From the NCBI GenBank assembly GCA_950295325.1, contig OX485806.1, positions 36,768,001 through 36,832,000 on the forward strand: a DNA stretch of 64,000 bases, in the 5' to 3' direction. The translations under genes and the position numbers were made by a program. The notes under the pieces are model-generated. The model saw nothing but the letters and a program-made list of their open reading frames with translations, was not told the origin of the DNA and ran no database searches. This document shows, in pieces, positions 1 to 11,942 of this stretch. The DNA is from Polytrichum commune (Eukaryota; Streptophyta; Polytrichopsida; Polytrichales; Polytrichaceae). How positions within the stretch are numbered: position 1 is the first letter of the stretch; the number at the start of each line of letters is the position of its first letter.

Positions 1-360
1 CTTGTGGTAGAAGTCACAGAGAAAAATTGGCCCATTCTAAATGATGGAGAGTTCTACGTAGTTGACAGCCAACATAGTGTGATGGCTGCAAAAGCTCTTC
101 TTGAAGACGATAAGTGGAAAAACCCATTGAAAGAAACAATCCGATACTGAAAGTTATTCGTCGTGCATTCCAAGGACTCGAACCAACTCATTGCAATATC
201 TGCTTTCATGAACCAAAAGAATAAAGTGAGGCAGTTTCAGGCTTCATGGGCAACCAACATCGTGGTTGGGAGGACCTTGTGGGTGGAGCACGAATGTCCC
301 CTAAAATATAGAGAGAATGCAATCATCAAGAACCTCAAATGGTAGGTATGTCATTCATAT

Positions 361-388
361 AAATTTACGGACACGCGTCTATAAATTT
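361..388. repeat. Palindrome in intron 1 of the decayed paralogue
   Basis: Arms reading AAATTTACGGAC and GTCTATAAATTT face each other across ACGC. It lies in the intron that, in the better copy at 40334-40596, holds four TTTGGGTCG palindromes. The half-site sequence differs, but the layout (a T/A-rich outer arm and CG next to a free centre) is the same. Confidence 0.7.
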
Positions 389-1830
389 GGCCCTTCTCCT
401 CGCACTGTTTTAATAATCTTAATTTAATTTCTACTGATGTCTTGCAATTCATGCCTCTTGCAGACATTCAGCAATGTCATCTTGACAAAGTTCTCAAATA
501 TAGACATGAAAACAAGCGGCATGAAGACAATGCAGGAATTAAAGCGTGAACTCAAGCTCATCACTGCCACAGAAGAGACATGGGCAATATGGTTGCGACT
601 CTTCGATGCCTATAACGACGGGGACCTTGTGAATCCAGATACGGAGAACACCTACAAGAGCGACTCAAAAATTAAGGTACCGCCAATCTTGAGAGAGTTA
701 TTTCGTCCCCTCCAAGGGTTGATGGACTCAGAGTTGTACAGGGCGACATAACACATTCTTCTAGAAACTCCTAAAAGGACTCTGCCCTATCCCAATATTT
801 TCTTGAAGCAGCCGAAGCATATGAAGCCCTCTACGTACCACATTAAGGAATGGTGCGAATATATAAAGAAGAAGACTTTGGCTATAAGGGAGATAAACAA
901 ATTGTTGCCCTCCCACAACCTCACTAATACAGATGGTTAGATTGTGTGGGAAAATTGGAGGAACTAAAGGATGAATACCATATTAATGGCGTCTCCATGC
1001 AAGCTTTGATAAGAGGGGTATCACCCTTCCTAGCCAAACGATCTTGAAGGAACGAAAAGAAAGGATCCATCGACAAGAGGGAGGCAAGGTTGTACGTGAA
1101 TTTTCTCGATATTAGGAAAAAGAAAGCGAAATTCGGAGGGGTTGCAAGATTCTGCACAGTCACATCGACCATGAAGTTCGGCACATGGGACACCCATGCT
1201 TAAAAAGCCTCTGTGAGATATGACCCTCGGAGTTGTCATTTTGTCATATTCGATTTCCGTGCATTGCCCGGAGCTTGGAAACAAGACACTCCGGGAGCCC
1301 CCTTTTACGACACCTTCTTAAGAGCCTTCAAGAGCTATCGGTCGCCTGCCCTCTTGGAGCCACATGTGTGGCTATGGATTGTAGAGCAAGAGAGGTCCAC
1401 ATCCATTGTCCAGCTATACACATGAACGATGGACCTCCAATACGATCTCTAACACACCACATATATCCTAGTGAAGACAGAAGGGATCATTGTTATTTAA
1501 TAGGCAAGGAGAGAGAAGCAAGTGGGAGTTGTGCAACTTTATTTCTTGACACGCAAGTCTGCACCAACTGGGCGACTGCCTATTAAACCACACGACGTAT
1601 TCAAGAAAGTCTACTCGTTGCCCCCACCACACCCCAAAGAGGTTGTGGAGGAGACTATGTATGCAATCTACCCGGCGTACGAGCTCCGGATGGACTTTTA
1701 TATTGGAGTCTTGAAGGCTTTAACTGTCATGAGTGAGACAGTTTACAACGTCTTTGGAGGCACCAAGTTTGTTTATGCAGCATTGGTGAGTAGTTGTTTG
1801 TCCTTCCATCCACTGATCTTTTGCATGGAA

Positions 1831-2060
1831 ATTTTACGACCGCCCGTTCGTAAAATAACCCAGTATCATGTGCATGATAATACTACGACCGCGCGTCTGT
1901 AAAATAGCCCAGTATCTTGTGCATGGTAATATTACGACCGCGCGTCCGTAAAATAGCCCAATATCATGTGCATGGTAATATTACGACCGCACGTCCGTAA
2001 AATTACCCAAACATCTATTGCATGGGAATTTTACGAATGTGTGTCCGTAGATTATGTTGA
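1831..2060. repeat. Tandem palindromes in intron 2 of the decayed paralogue
   Basis: About five units of roughly 50 bp each contain a palindrome of the form TTTTACGACCG-NN-CGTCCGTAAAA. The centres vary (CC, CG, CA) and some arm bases have decayed. The intron at the same gene position in the better copy (44710-44991) instead carries five TTTGGGTCG-NN-CGACCCAAA palindromes. Confidence 0.75.
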
Positions 2061-2320
2061 CATCTAGCCTCTCATTTATATGCCATCACCACAATCGTTC
2101 CTATCTAATTTTCTTGTTATGGTGCAGATGCTTGGGTTGTAGGTGAATTCTTTTGTGGACGCTTCCAACTACAATGACCCAATTCTCATAGGGTTATTGG
2201 CTCCAAAATGGATATCCAGGACATCATAGACGTCCTTACCCCCCCCCCCCCCATCCTGTGGTGTCTCTTGCATCTAGATAAGAGGCTATGTCTGGAATGG
2301 AGACAGACACTGACGGGGAC

Positions 2321-2935
2321 TGTCAACCACAAACCCCCACCCTTATGCGTTGTAGTCCGGGTGAGAGCACATAGCTCACATGTACTCACTTGACTCCCTT
2401 TAGCTAAAGAATCCAATTCCCACTGCTCCAACCATGTGAATATTGAACACACAACTCTTTATTCCAAGGGTCTGAGGTGACAAGTATTCAAAAATACTTT
2501 ACTCCCCAGTGACCATTGTCACACCTAACACTTAAATAATCATCAACACCTAATCTGAAGTGCCCACCCAACAATGGTGAATCACTGAACTACCCTAGGC
2601 AATCTCTACTGGCATTGAAGCGACACCAATTGTACATTTGGATCGCTCAAGCCCCACTAGCTCACAACACTTGAGTTCTTAACCACGCTCTAATGTCCTA
2701 AGTAATAAATCATCCACACATCAAAAAGTTCAAACCAGATGTCATTCACGACCCTCTGCAGTGCCCAGCCTCCCTCCAACCTTAGTTGGATTGAGTCACT
2801 CCCTATTCTGGTTGCCTTCACTCCAGTAGGTCCAGCTTCGAAACCCCTCAACTGCCTCGGCAGACTGAAGTGTTGCTCTCCAGTAGACAGTCTCTAGTGC
2901 TGAACCCGCAGCCAACCTCTAGCCCTCTTTAGTAT
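2321..2935 (-). mobile_element. LTR-A fragment (3' end only)
   Basis: It begins TGTCAACCACAAACCCCCACCC, the reverse complement of the LTR-A 3' terminus found intact elsewhere in the window. It keeps the poly(A)-signal complement TTTATT (2458-2463) and the hairpin AAGTATT/AATACTT (2482-2499). No matching 5' end (GGGCTCACA) follows, so the copy is truncated near 2935. A C homopolymer at about 2236-2252 lies just before it. Confidence 0.7.
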
Positions 2936-3607
2936 GACACGTTTTGGAAACACCAAAATTGTCGTATTATTGAGGTTTCATTTTCTTGTTAATATGACAA
3001 ATGACATAAAATTGTCGTACTATTGAGGGAATACAAAATCATAAGAAATATGAGCTTAAAAATATAAATTTAAGGAGTTTAAGCAATATAGATGGTATGA
3101 AAGAATAACTTATAACTTCAAACAAATATAAATATTCTTAAGACCTCTTGAAATAAGAGTCTAAAGGTCTATGGTATTGCCTACCCAAGTTAGCAACTGT
3201 CATATTATCTAAATTTCCTACTAACTTTTCAAAACTAATAATATCATTAACACCAAAATATAAAGAGTTGTTTAACAAGAAATTAAACAATAATGATGCA
3301 TGACATTTAGCATCACTAAGCTTTACTATAAGTGGAGCAACATCATCCACATCTAGTGAAAGTAGATCAACATTAACCATGTCAGCATGAGGCCACTCTA
3401 ACCCTAACCATGTCCATTCTACACTAGTAACCCTAATTATCATTACATTCCCAATGATGAGTAAAGTTTCCAAATAGTTCCCAAATAGTTCCCAAGTGAA
3501 ATGGATGTATTTTAGATGTACATAACATAGACGAAAGATATTTTAGCATTAAGTACCTTTTTGATAGAGGATTGATATTTCCACACCTTTTTTGGCTAGA
3601 TTCACAC
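2936..3607. other. Intergenic spacer
   Basis: AT-rich sequence with a short imperfect duplication around 2940-3035 (a 'gtcgta.tattgagg' phrase occurs twice). I see no credible coding frame or RNA gene. Confidence 0.5.
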
Positions 3608-3881
3608 CTTTTTGCCGGTTCGGTTGCCGTGTCATTGAGGCGCTATATATGAGATTCTTCATGGTGCATCCAGACCGTTGATCCACCAAGGCCCATCCAA
3701 GGGCCTCAATGATCCTAGGTGGCGGTGGGGTGGGGGGCGGGGGTGGTTCATGCCACCAAGGCGGGGTGGGGCCGTAGGCCTCGTGTCTTTTTTGGGAGGC
3801 CGGATTTAGGGTGGTGTCGGGCCTAGTGGCTAGGCGGGCCCAGTGGCTAGGCCTACTTATTATATAACTAGTTGGTTACCC

Positions 3882-5039
3882 GGCTAGGGTGAACCAGCAC
3901 CTACACTTGTACCTTCGGGGGATGAAAGCCTCGCGGATGACACTGAAAACTTCATCCTTCTTTATGGGGAAGCCCGCTTGACTACAAATCCCATATTGAG
4001 TGCACTTCGCCTTCAAGGTCTAAAATCCAATATATATGTGCACTTCCAATTAGTAAATAAGCAATTCTTTGGGATTTCATTCTGGAAGTGAAACCATCAA
4101 TGAAGCATGTAATAAACTTGGAGGTCAAATAAAATTACAAAATCCTCATTAACATTGAGGTTATAATTTTTTTGACTTACCATTTGAAATTGTCTTTGTC
4201 ATTCTAAAATGACACTTAAATTTAGTGTGCTGATTTAGTATGTATATTTTATAATATTTTAATAACGCCGCCTACTTTCACAAGTATTCATAAATAAATA
4301 AATAAACTACTGGAATTAATTAATTAATTAAATGTAATTACTGGAATTAATTAAATAATTAAATGTAATTACTGGAATTAATTAATTAATTAAATGTAAT
4401 TACTGGAATTAATTAATTAATTAAATTGCTGAAATGAATTACTGGAATGAATTGGTTCAGTTAATTACTGGAAGTAATTGAATTAAATTACAGTAATTAA
4501 ACATTATAATTAATTAGTCTTACTTTATTTGGTAAGCACACTTTTCTGATTTATTTGGGCTTAAATAGGATTCATCAGAATTAATTAAACTTAATGACAT
4601 TAAATCACACTTAATTGGTTTGAGTGTGTATGAATACTTGTGAAAGTAGGCGGCGTTATTAAAATATTATAGAATATACATACTAAATCAGCACACTAAA
4701 TTTAAGTGTCATTTTAGAATGACAAAGACAATTTCAAATGGTAAGTCAAAAAAATTATAACCTCAATGTTAATGAGGATTTTGTAATTTTATTTGACCTC
4801 CAAGTTTATTACATGCTTCATTGATGGTTTCACTTCCGGAATGAAATCCCAATGAATTGCTTATTTATTAATTGGAAGTGCACATATATTTTGGATTTTA
4901 GACCTTGAAGGCGAAGTGCACTCAATATGGGATTTGTAGTCAAGCGGGCTTCCCCATAAAGAAGGATGAAGTTTTCAGTGTCATCCGCGAGGCCTTCATC
5001 CCCCGAAGGTACGAGTGTAGGTGTTGGTTCACCCTAGCC
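3882..5039. mobile_element. Mutator-like TIR element, 1158 bp
   Basis: The termini GGCTAGGGTGAACCA and TGGTTCACCCTAGCC are inverted, and the match continues for about 410 bp on each side, leaving an AT-rich centre. A perfect 10-bp direct duplication TTGGTTACCC flanks it (3872-3881 and 5040-5049), within the 8-11 bp range of Mutator-like elements. The centre (about 4310-4500) is made of short repeats built on TTAATTAATTAA and TACTGGAATTAA. It has no coding capacity and sits inside the left arm of the foldback element. Confidence 0.85.
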
Positions 5040-5044
5040 TTGGT

Positions 5045-5200
5045 TACCCTTACTCTACTTACTAAATGACTTGTTGGTTATCCTTACTCTACTTACTAAA
5101 TAACTAGTTGGTTACCCTTCCTCTACTTACTAAATAACTAGTTGGTCACCCTTACTCTACTTACTAAATAACTAGTTGGTTACCCTTACTTGGTATTTTG
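5045..5200. repeat. 34-bp tandem repeat, left arm
   Basis: About four units of the type TTACTAAATAACTAGTTGG followed by TTACCCTTACTCTAC. The same unit is tandemly repeated in inverted orientation at 7443-7680 and once more near 8251-8285, in the opposite arm of the foldback element. Confidence 0.8.
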
Positions 5201-5572
5201 GTAGGCTATCATGTTACAACCATTGCAAGGAAGGAGACTATCCACAATCATATAGCATAGAATTACAACATAATGGTAATGTTATTAGAGGCATTACATT
5301 TCCGGATGAAAATATTCGATTTGCTTGACAATAGGGATGATACATAGATTATGTAATGTAAGTGACATTAAGTAGGATACAATTATTTACAAATGTATAT
5401 GGGCCTTTTGTGGTCACTCTTCTTAATTGGACATGTATATTTGAGTGGTATATGTGCAAGTCTTGAAGTTAGGTATGAACACCTATATGATCATTATTGA
5501 CACCATAATCTTCACTTTAATAATGACTAAGATATTCATATGAGCTCCTAAATTTTGATTTGGATTTGCTAA

Positions 5573-5919
5573 CTCGGGGGGGGGGGGCAGTGTGTTAAAA
5601 AGTTAAGGATATAGGTGCGAACAACCAATATTTTATAGGGAGGTATTACTTTTTATTTTTTTATTTTTTTTCACATGCTATCATTATGAAAATTTCTACT
5701 TTGGGTTAATAGAAAAATGGCTTGCATTACTTATAATTCCAAATTACTTATTATTCCATACCCTTTAGTACTTTAAAGATGTCCAGTGCCATTTTTTATA
5801 CCCTATATTACTCTTAAGTCCATTTATAATTTTTTGCCCCCATGTTTTTAAAATACCCTATCATTTGTTCGCACATATATTGCTACTCCAACCAATGACT
5901 ACCCCCCCCCCTTCCCGAG
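5573..5919. mobile_element. hAT-like MITE, 347 bp
   Basis: It begins CTCGGG followed by a long G run and ends with a C run and CCCGAG, giving inverted termini. It is flanked by the 8-bp direct duplication TTTGCTAA (5565-5572 and 5920-5927), the size typical of hAT elements. A second internal inverted pair contains GTGCGAACA and TGTTCGCAC. It is non-coding, and the homopolymer runs near both ends may be length-variable. Confidence 0.75.
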
Positions 5920-6483
5920 TTTGCTAACCATCTCATACAATAATGATCATATAGGTGTCCCATTTATGTTGACTATTCAACCTATAGTAGTTATCATGTT
6001 TGGAGGATGCAATTCAATGTCGTTTGAGACCATGTCTTTTTGGCATCCATTTTTGGAGTAACATCAACACCACGGAGCACTCAAATATATTCAGTTCAAT
6101 AAGAAAAATACCATTATTAGGAATATATATCTAGTTAACATGAACTAAGATCTAATCCTCGAAATGTTAGTTATCTTCGCTTGTCATATATGGTAGATGA
6201 GGGCAATATAGTTAGCTTCTTCAATCATACACCTAATTTTGGCTCCTAATTAGATGTACAGTCGCTCTAATTTGGTGGGTGAGTAATACAATTGATTTAG
6301 CCTCCATCTTGATGACATTTGAATTAGACACCTTCACAAAACTCAAACTTCATCCACCATCCTCCATCATTTATGATTAGGAGTGTTGTCCACCCAACTG
6401 TGAGACACTTGATTTTTGTGGGCGAGATGGGCAAATTAGGAGGTGGCATGTGGTTGTGAAGTGCCAACCAAAAGCACATATAC

Positions 6484-6520
6484 TTGTATTGTATTGTATT
6501 GTATTGTATTGTATTGTATA
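6484..6520. repeat. (TTGTA)n microsatellite
   Basis: Seven or so tandem copies of a TTGTA pentamer in the core of the foldback element. Confidence 0.9.
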
Positions 6521-7175
6521 AATACTTTAGAGACATGACGTAACCAATATTGGCATTAGACACATGTAACAACTTCACTACTGATGTTGTCCACTTACAC
6601 AACAATGAATGATGGAAGAGTCCACCATGAAATCCCGAATTAGGAAGCAAAGAATCTTCGATTCCAAAGCCTAGATCAACATATTCCTCGATTATGATGT
6701 CAATGATTTCAAATTCTTTGGTCTTGATTCAAAATTCCTAACATGCTCAAGCTTGTAATGCTCAAATCCATGAGTTGGATGATTCTACATGGATGGAGAT
6801 GTCCACATTATCCTCGTCTACCTTCAAGTACATAGTGTAATCTTATTATATCTCAACACTTATAGGTGTCCATGCCTAACTTCAAGACTTGCACATATAC
6901 CACTCAAATATACATGTCCAATTAAGAAGAGTGACCACGAAAGGCCCATATACATTTGTAAATAATTGTATCCTACTTAATGTCACCTACATTACATGAT
7001 CTATGTATCATCCCTATTGTCAAGCAAATCGAACATTTTCATCCGGAAATGTAATGCCTCTAATGACATTACCATTATGTTGTAATTCTATGCTATATGA
7101 TTGTGGATAGTCTCCTTCCTTGCAATGGTTGTAACATGATAGCCTACCAAAATACCAAGTAAGGGTAACCAACTA

Positions 7176-7440
7176 CCGTAGTACCATAGCTGGTTCGTTC
7201 AAAAATAATTCTAAAAATAAAAAACGTAAAAATTATGAAATTATGAAGACAGAAAAACGAAAATAAAATTAATTAAATTTTGCAATCTTTTGGTGTTTCT
7301 AAGCAATTTAAGGTCATTTTTACTGATTTTTTTGCTAAAAATGAAAATTGAGAAATTCAGTTTTTTGAGAGGCGAACCTTATTTTTTCAAAATAAATAAA
7401 TATTCGTTCGCCAGGGGATGAACCAGCTATTGTGTTACGG
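7176..7440. mobile_element. TA-target MITE, 265 bp
   Basis: Inverted termini CCGTAGTACCATAGCTGGTTC and GAACCAGCTATTGTGTTACGG. The element is bounded by TA on both sides (7174-7175, 7441-7442). Removing it with one TA restores the AACTAGTTATTTAG phrase of the surrounding 34-bp repeat, which proves the insertion. The interior is very AT-rich and non-coding. Confidence 0.85.
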
Positions 7441-7442
7441 TA

Positions 7443-7680
7443 GTTATTTAGTAAGTAGAGTAAAGGTGACCAACTAGTTATTTAGTAAGTAGAGGAAGGG
7501 TAACCAACTAGTCATTTAGTAAGTAGAGTAAGGCTAACCAACTAGTCATTTAGTAAGTAGAGTAAGGCTAACCAACTAGTCATTTAGTAAGTAGAGTAAG
7601 GCTAACCAACTAGTCATTTAGTAAGTAGAGTAAGGCTAACCAACTAGTCATTACGTAAGTAGAGTAAGTCTAACCAATTA
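7443..7680. repeat. 34-bp tandem repeat, right arm
   Basis: About seven tandem units of the inverted form of the repeat at 5045-5200 (TTTAGTAAGTAGAGTAAGG followed by CTAACCAACTAGTCA). The array is cut by the MITEs at 7176 and 7681. Confidence 0.8.
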
Positions 7681-8249
7681 CAGTCCACCCTCTATAAATG
7701 TTACACGTGTAAGTATTAACCCTCTCTAAATGTTAACTTTCTTCTACTCCCCACATATTGCACACTATAAATGTTAAACGTGTTAATTGTTAACAAAATG
7801 GTACTCCCTTCTTTGTAAATTTGACTCTATAAATGTTAACGAATGAAATACAACCATAATATGGATGATAAAAACTACACATCCAGTTACATTCCTCTCT
7901 CTCTCACTACATGGAATCACGTTCATCTGATGTGTCCAAGTATGTGGGTTTGTTGGTGCAGATTGAGAAATATTTGCAAGTTGTGCATGCAGATGAATCT
8001 CACCAAAGAACCATTGATTCATACTTCACCCGTGATTTGTAAAGTTGATATTGAATAAAGTTTTGATTAGGTTTGCAATTTTATGAATGGTATTCTCTCA
8101 CAAGGACTCTTCACAATTGCTTATATTTATAAATGTTAAGATTTGTATATTGCTCAAAAAAATAATTTTATAATTGTTAAATGTTAACACCTCTATAAAT
8201 GTTAACTTTGATCCACTCCCGAGGGTAAACATTTATAGAGGGTAGACTG
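7681..8249. mobile_element. Emigrant/pogo-like MITE, 569 bp
   Basis: The termini CAGTCCACCCTCTATAAATG and CATTTATAGAGGGTAGACTG are inverted and flanked by a TA duplication (7679-7680, 8250-8251). The start closely resembles plant Emigrant/Lemi1 (pogo, Tc1/mariner) ends, which also begin CAGT and contain CCTCTATAAAT. The phrase CTATAAATGTTAA recurs inside both ends as subterminal repeats. The ORFs inside are short and unconvincing. Confidence 0.8.
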
Positions 8250-8567
8250 TAGTTATTTAGTAAGTAGAGTAAGGGTAACCAACTAGTTATATAATAAGTA
8301 GGCCTAGCCACTAGGCCTGACACCACCCTAAATCCGGCCTCCCCCAAAAAGACATGAGGCCCACGGCCCCACCCCGCCTTGGTGGCAAGCACCACCCCCG
8401 CCCCCCACCCCACGCCACCTAGGATCATTGAGGCCCTTGGATGGGCCTTGGTGGATCAACGGTCCGGATGCACCATGAAGAATCTCATATATAGCGCCTC
8501 AGTGACACGGCAACCGAACCAGCAAAAAGTATGAGTGTCCAAAGGCAAGGATTGAGATGTTGAAATC

Positions 8568-9437
8568 TCAAATGAGCTCCGTATTGTAGATTTTTTTATC
8601 ACTTGCCATAATAGACCTCATGGTAGAGTTTGAGATGTGCTTACGAGAGTCCTCGAAATTGAGAGTTGTTTGCTTTCTAAATCGTATGGCAGCAACGTCA
8701 TACGCTCGTGCAGCTTCCTCTGGAGTATCATAGTTACCAAGCCACATCTTTTTCTTGGCGTTTCTAGAGACTTTGATTTCAGCAACCCAAGGATGTTTGT
8801 GTTCAGGACGCCAACGTACGCCTTTGTAGCGTGGGATGATTCCACCTATAAGTTGCTCCAATTCTCGAGTCATCACTCGTGTCATGGTCCTTTCCAACCT
8901 CCAAACTCTTCCACATTTAGATTTAGAAAATCGTGTTGCACGAATATCATAGTAATCAGTTTGTAAATAAAAACTTATATGCTCTCCTTGTTGAAGAATT
9001 AATGAAGAAAGATTTTCGAAGACAAAGTTTGAGAATACCTTATAATTGTTTCTAAATAAATCTATGGAGTGGGAAGGCTCTGGACCAAAAGATTGTAGTG
9101 GAGGCTCATGAAAATCACACAGGTTCAACTTACTAGAATCCAATACTAAACGATGTTCAGGTGTTGTTGTTGATGTAACATTGTAATATGGTGGTGCACT
9201 TGGATTTGATAAGAATGAAATGAACCCACCTAACTCTCTGTTCCTCTTTGATTTCAAACTCTTAAATTGACTAATGAACATGGAGAAAGTAGACGGTTTT
9301 AGCATATGTGGGACAAAAACATAACTACATTTTACAAAGTAATTGTTCCATTGAGCATAAATCTCTAATTTGTAAGTACCATTCTCAAGTATTGAAATTT
9401 GACGTGTAGCATTGGTGAACTCCATAAGTTCTTTCAA
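8568..9437 (-). CDS. AP2/ERF domain transcription factor-like protein, 289 aa
   Basis: Residues about 204-262 form one AP2/ERF DNA-binding domain: [18 protein letters not shown], then [19 protein letters not shown] and a LNF ending. This is the GCC-box/DRE-binding fold of plant nuclear regulators. Residues 1-200 match nothing I recognise. They contain an aromatic-rich stretch and a basic segment around 168-185 ([19 protein letters not shown]). A single AP2 domain argues for an ERF/DREB-type rather than an AP2-type protein. The start at 9437 is the first ATG of the open frame; upstream exons are possible. It ends about 40 bp from the right end of the foldback element, so its 3' flank is transposon DNA. 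It is the only likely host gene in the window. Confidence 0.7.
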   Translation of the reverse strand: MKELMEFTNATRQISILENGTYKLEIYAQWNNYFVKCSYVFVPHMLKPSTFSMFISQFKSLKSKRNRELGGFISFLSNPSAPPYYNVTSTTTPEHRLVLDSSKLNLCDFHEPPLQSFGPEPSHSIDLFRNNYKVFSNFVFENLSSLILQQGEHISFYLQTDYYDIRATRFSKSKCGRVWRLERTMTRVMTRELEQLIGGIIPRYKGVRWRPEHKHPWVAEIKVSRNAKKKMWLGNYDTPEEAARAYDVAAIRFRKQTTLNFEDSRKHISNSTMRSIMASDKKIYNTELI

Positions 9438-10147
9438 CTTGTTACTCTCAATAATGGCCTCTAAATTTGAGAAAATTTGGAAATATATTTAGATCATGTA
9501 CAATTGTAGTTTGTACCTCTCGGTTTCGCAAATAGAGACACTATTGCAGTAGTTTTTTTATGGTGCAAACCAACAATTTGTACCATAGTGCACATTGACG
9601 TTAAATAAGATCCATAAGTCTCACATATTGTTTTTTTTTCACACATTATCAAGGACTTGCATAAACATATACAAAGTCACCTATGCACCCCAATCCACTT
9701 TATGACAAGCAAGTTATTCAACACCAACTATGTTAAGGTAAGGAACCAAAAACCTCAACAAATCTCATACTCTCGAAGTTTGTTGGATACATTGTGGTGA
9801 ATCTCAAGCTAAAAATGAATTGCATCAAAAAACAAAACACAATTATAAGGACTAACATTCATGTGCAACAAACTCGCGCATCACCGAAGTTCTTCTCACA
9901 AGCAAAGAATGAAAACGTGAAAGAGCACCCAAAAAACCTCCTTGTGACTCTATCACTAAGTGAAGGTATGACGTCCATGAATACTCTCAACAATGAAGAA
10001 AAATCTTTGTTGTACACGCTACTTGTTGGTGTTGCCTTTCACAATATATTAATACATTTTGGTGTTATCGTTGACTTCACGTAACACTTTGGGGTGGACC
10101 TTACCATTCACTAAATTGACTTCACTTTACATGATTTTCAAACCACA
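9438..10147. other. Upstream region of the AP2/ERF ORF
   Basis: AT-rich and without a convincing gene. Any promoter or 5' exon of the AP2/ERF ORF should lie here. A small ORF at 9794-10084 has no recognisable features. Confidence 0.4.
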
Positions 10148-10481
10148 TGCATTGAAATTTTGAAGTGGAACATGTAGTCAATCTTGGTGACTATTCTTGA
10201 AGAAGCATGACCAAGGAAATGACATCATTTTTGGTATCTTGTATAATGGTAGCATGAAATAAGTGTATTGTTGACGATGTATTGTTAACGATGTATTGGA
10301 ACCTATTTTGAAAGTGCGTTGAAATTTTGAAGTGGAACATTTAGTCAATCTTGATGACTATTCTTGAAGAAGCATGACCAAGGAAATGACATCATTTTTT
10401 GTATCTTGTATAATGGTAGCATGAAATAAGTGTATTGTTGACGATGTATTGTTAACGATGTGTTGGAACCTATTTTGAAAG
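10148..10481. repeat. Tandem duplication, 2 x 167 bp
   Basis: The block starting TGCATTGAAATTTTGAAGTGG at 10148 is repeated almost exactly from 10315. Each unit ends with a small internal repeat (TTGTTGACGATGTATTGTTAA). Confidence 0.9.
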
Positions 10482-11434
10482 TTGGGTGAAAACTTTAGAA
10501 CTCTTCTTTTTACCTCTCAAACTTTAAGGAAATCTTCGGATCTAAAATAAGGTATGCACATGGGACCCATTATCATAAATTTGGGATTGGCTTATGCAAG
10601 GGTAGCTTGGCCCACCCATTCTAGGATGACAAGCTAGAAAATTAATTTTTAACAGCCCAACACCACTCTTTGTGTATGATAATTTAAGCATTAAGAAATC
10701 TTGAGTGACTTTTTGTTTATTCTTATAAACATAGGGTTGGGATTAAACCTATGGTTTCATCTGCTTCACTTTACAACTAACTTAATTACACAGAAATATT
10801 GTTCAACCTACAGAAAAACCCCAGGTTGCAGATCATGGGTGTTGCCATTCATTTTCTTTTGTAAAACTTACAGTAGCCTGAACCTAATTCAGTACTCCTT
10901 TGTTGATAAATCTAGCCAATTATAAGTAACTTTTTCTATGTCATTCACATTGGTCTAGCAGATGTATGAGGTTACTAATCCTGAGTAAAATGCACAAATT
11001 AAAAAAAAAGTGCAGTTGAACAAGAAAACCCCATAGTGGAGGCCATGGCATTTCTGCCATATCCATTTGTGCAATTTACAATAAGCTAAACCTCCTCCTT
11101 TGCTAATAAATATGTAGTTCATGTGTGAGTACTTCCACCTCATTCATAAAATTGGTGTACCAGATGTTTTAGGTTACTGGATTCACACAAGCACTAAGTT
11201 TCACCACATACAGATGCATCTCCATATACGGATGATTCGGTTTGTAACCTAAAAAGATACATTGAAAAAGATTGTGAAAGTATCCTCATTGCACATGCTA
11301 AAAAGTACGATGCCATCCGTACCAGACAAATGGCCCCCCAACAATGATGCTCACTGAAAGTGGTCCAATTTTTATGGTACGATCCTTGCTTTACACATGC
11401 ATAGATTGTGCAAATCTTTAGATTCCAATATGGC
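10482..11434. other. Non-coding spacer
   Basis: AT-rich sequence. Two related segments around 10790-10935 and 11020-11140 share phrases such as 'gaaaaccccA...tgccat' and 'aaatctag/aaatatgtag', suggesting an old duplication. I see no supported gene. Confidence 0.4.
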
Positions 11435-11942
11435 AAATACTTACGAAACTACCGCAAGGAGCACGTCTCTAAACAAGACATATCCTCACTATGCAACCTA
11501 CGCACATCCCACCAAAATGACACATGCCTACACCTATTACCATGTTGTAAAAAACAAACACATTACAAGAAAATCTACGAACTAACCGACATAACAAATC
11601 AGTACACACACTAGGAAATTACCGCAAGAAGCATACCTTTAAACAAGACATATCCCCACTATGCACCCTATGCACATCCCACCAACACTGCACATTCCTC
11701 CACCTATTATCATGTTGTAAAAAAAATCACATTATTTTTTTGAATGAATTAAGTGACATAACAAATCAGGTTTTGTATTAGGAAGCTACCGCAAATAGCA
11801 TATTCTTTGACAAGACATGTCCCCACTATGCAACCTATGCACATCTGGGCAAATAACACGTGCCTCCACCTATTATCAAGCTATTAAAAACAAACACATC
11901 AAAATCTACGAACTAATCAACATAACAAAGGAGTACACACAC
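11435..11942. repeat. Tandem array, 3 x about 170 bp
   Basis: Three diverged units start near 11435, 11611 and 11778. Each carries TACCGCAAG/AT, AACAAGACATATCC, ACTATGCA and CACCTATTA in the same order. ORFs in this region are by-products of the repeat. Confidence 0.85.

Larger units (their letters stand above)
1..2255 (+). pseudogene. Decayed paralogue of the giant transposon's multi-exon plus-strand gene
   Basis: Translated pieces align in order with the better gene at 39.0-45.1 kb. Bases 1-341 match the ParB/sulfiredoxin-like motif (VVDSQHSVMAAK against LIDGKHSVEASKK) and the following FQASW...NLKW block. Bases 464-940 match the next exon (KFSNID, LITATEETW, GDLVNPD). Bases 1213-1785 match the DFRALPG...WLWIVE block and the YELRMDFY...FGGTKF end. 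Base 2127 onward matches the exon starting M-x-GL. Two introns sit at the same places as in the paralogue: about 342-463 and 1786-2126 (G|GTGAGT donor, GTGCAG acceptor). Many stops and frameshifts show it is dead. No phosphatase exon is present, because an LTR fragment follows. It probably belongs to a second giant element whose other end lies outside the window. Confidence 0.8.
3608..8529. mobile_element. Foldback-type DNA element with long inverted arms
   Basis: The ends are inverted: CTTTTTGCCGGTTCGGTTGC at 3608 onward mirrors the sequence ending GCAAAAAG at 8529. The inverted arms continue inward through a GC-rich stretch, arrays of a 34-bp repeat, and about 300 bp at 5185-5490 matching 6850-7175. 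After removing nested insertions each arm is about 0.7 kb or more around a 5.5-6.85 kb core. No transposase frame is visible, so it is non-autonomous. I could not find a clear target duplication at the outer ends. Confidence 0.65.
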
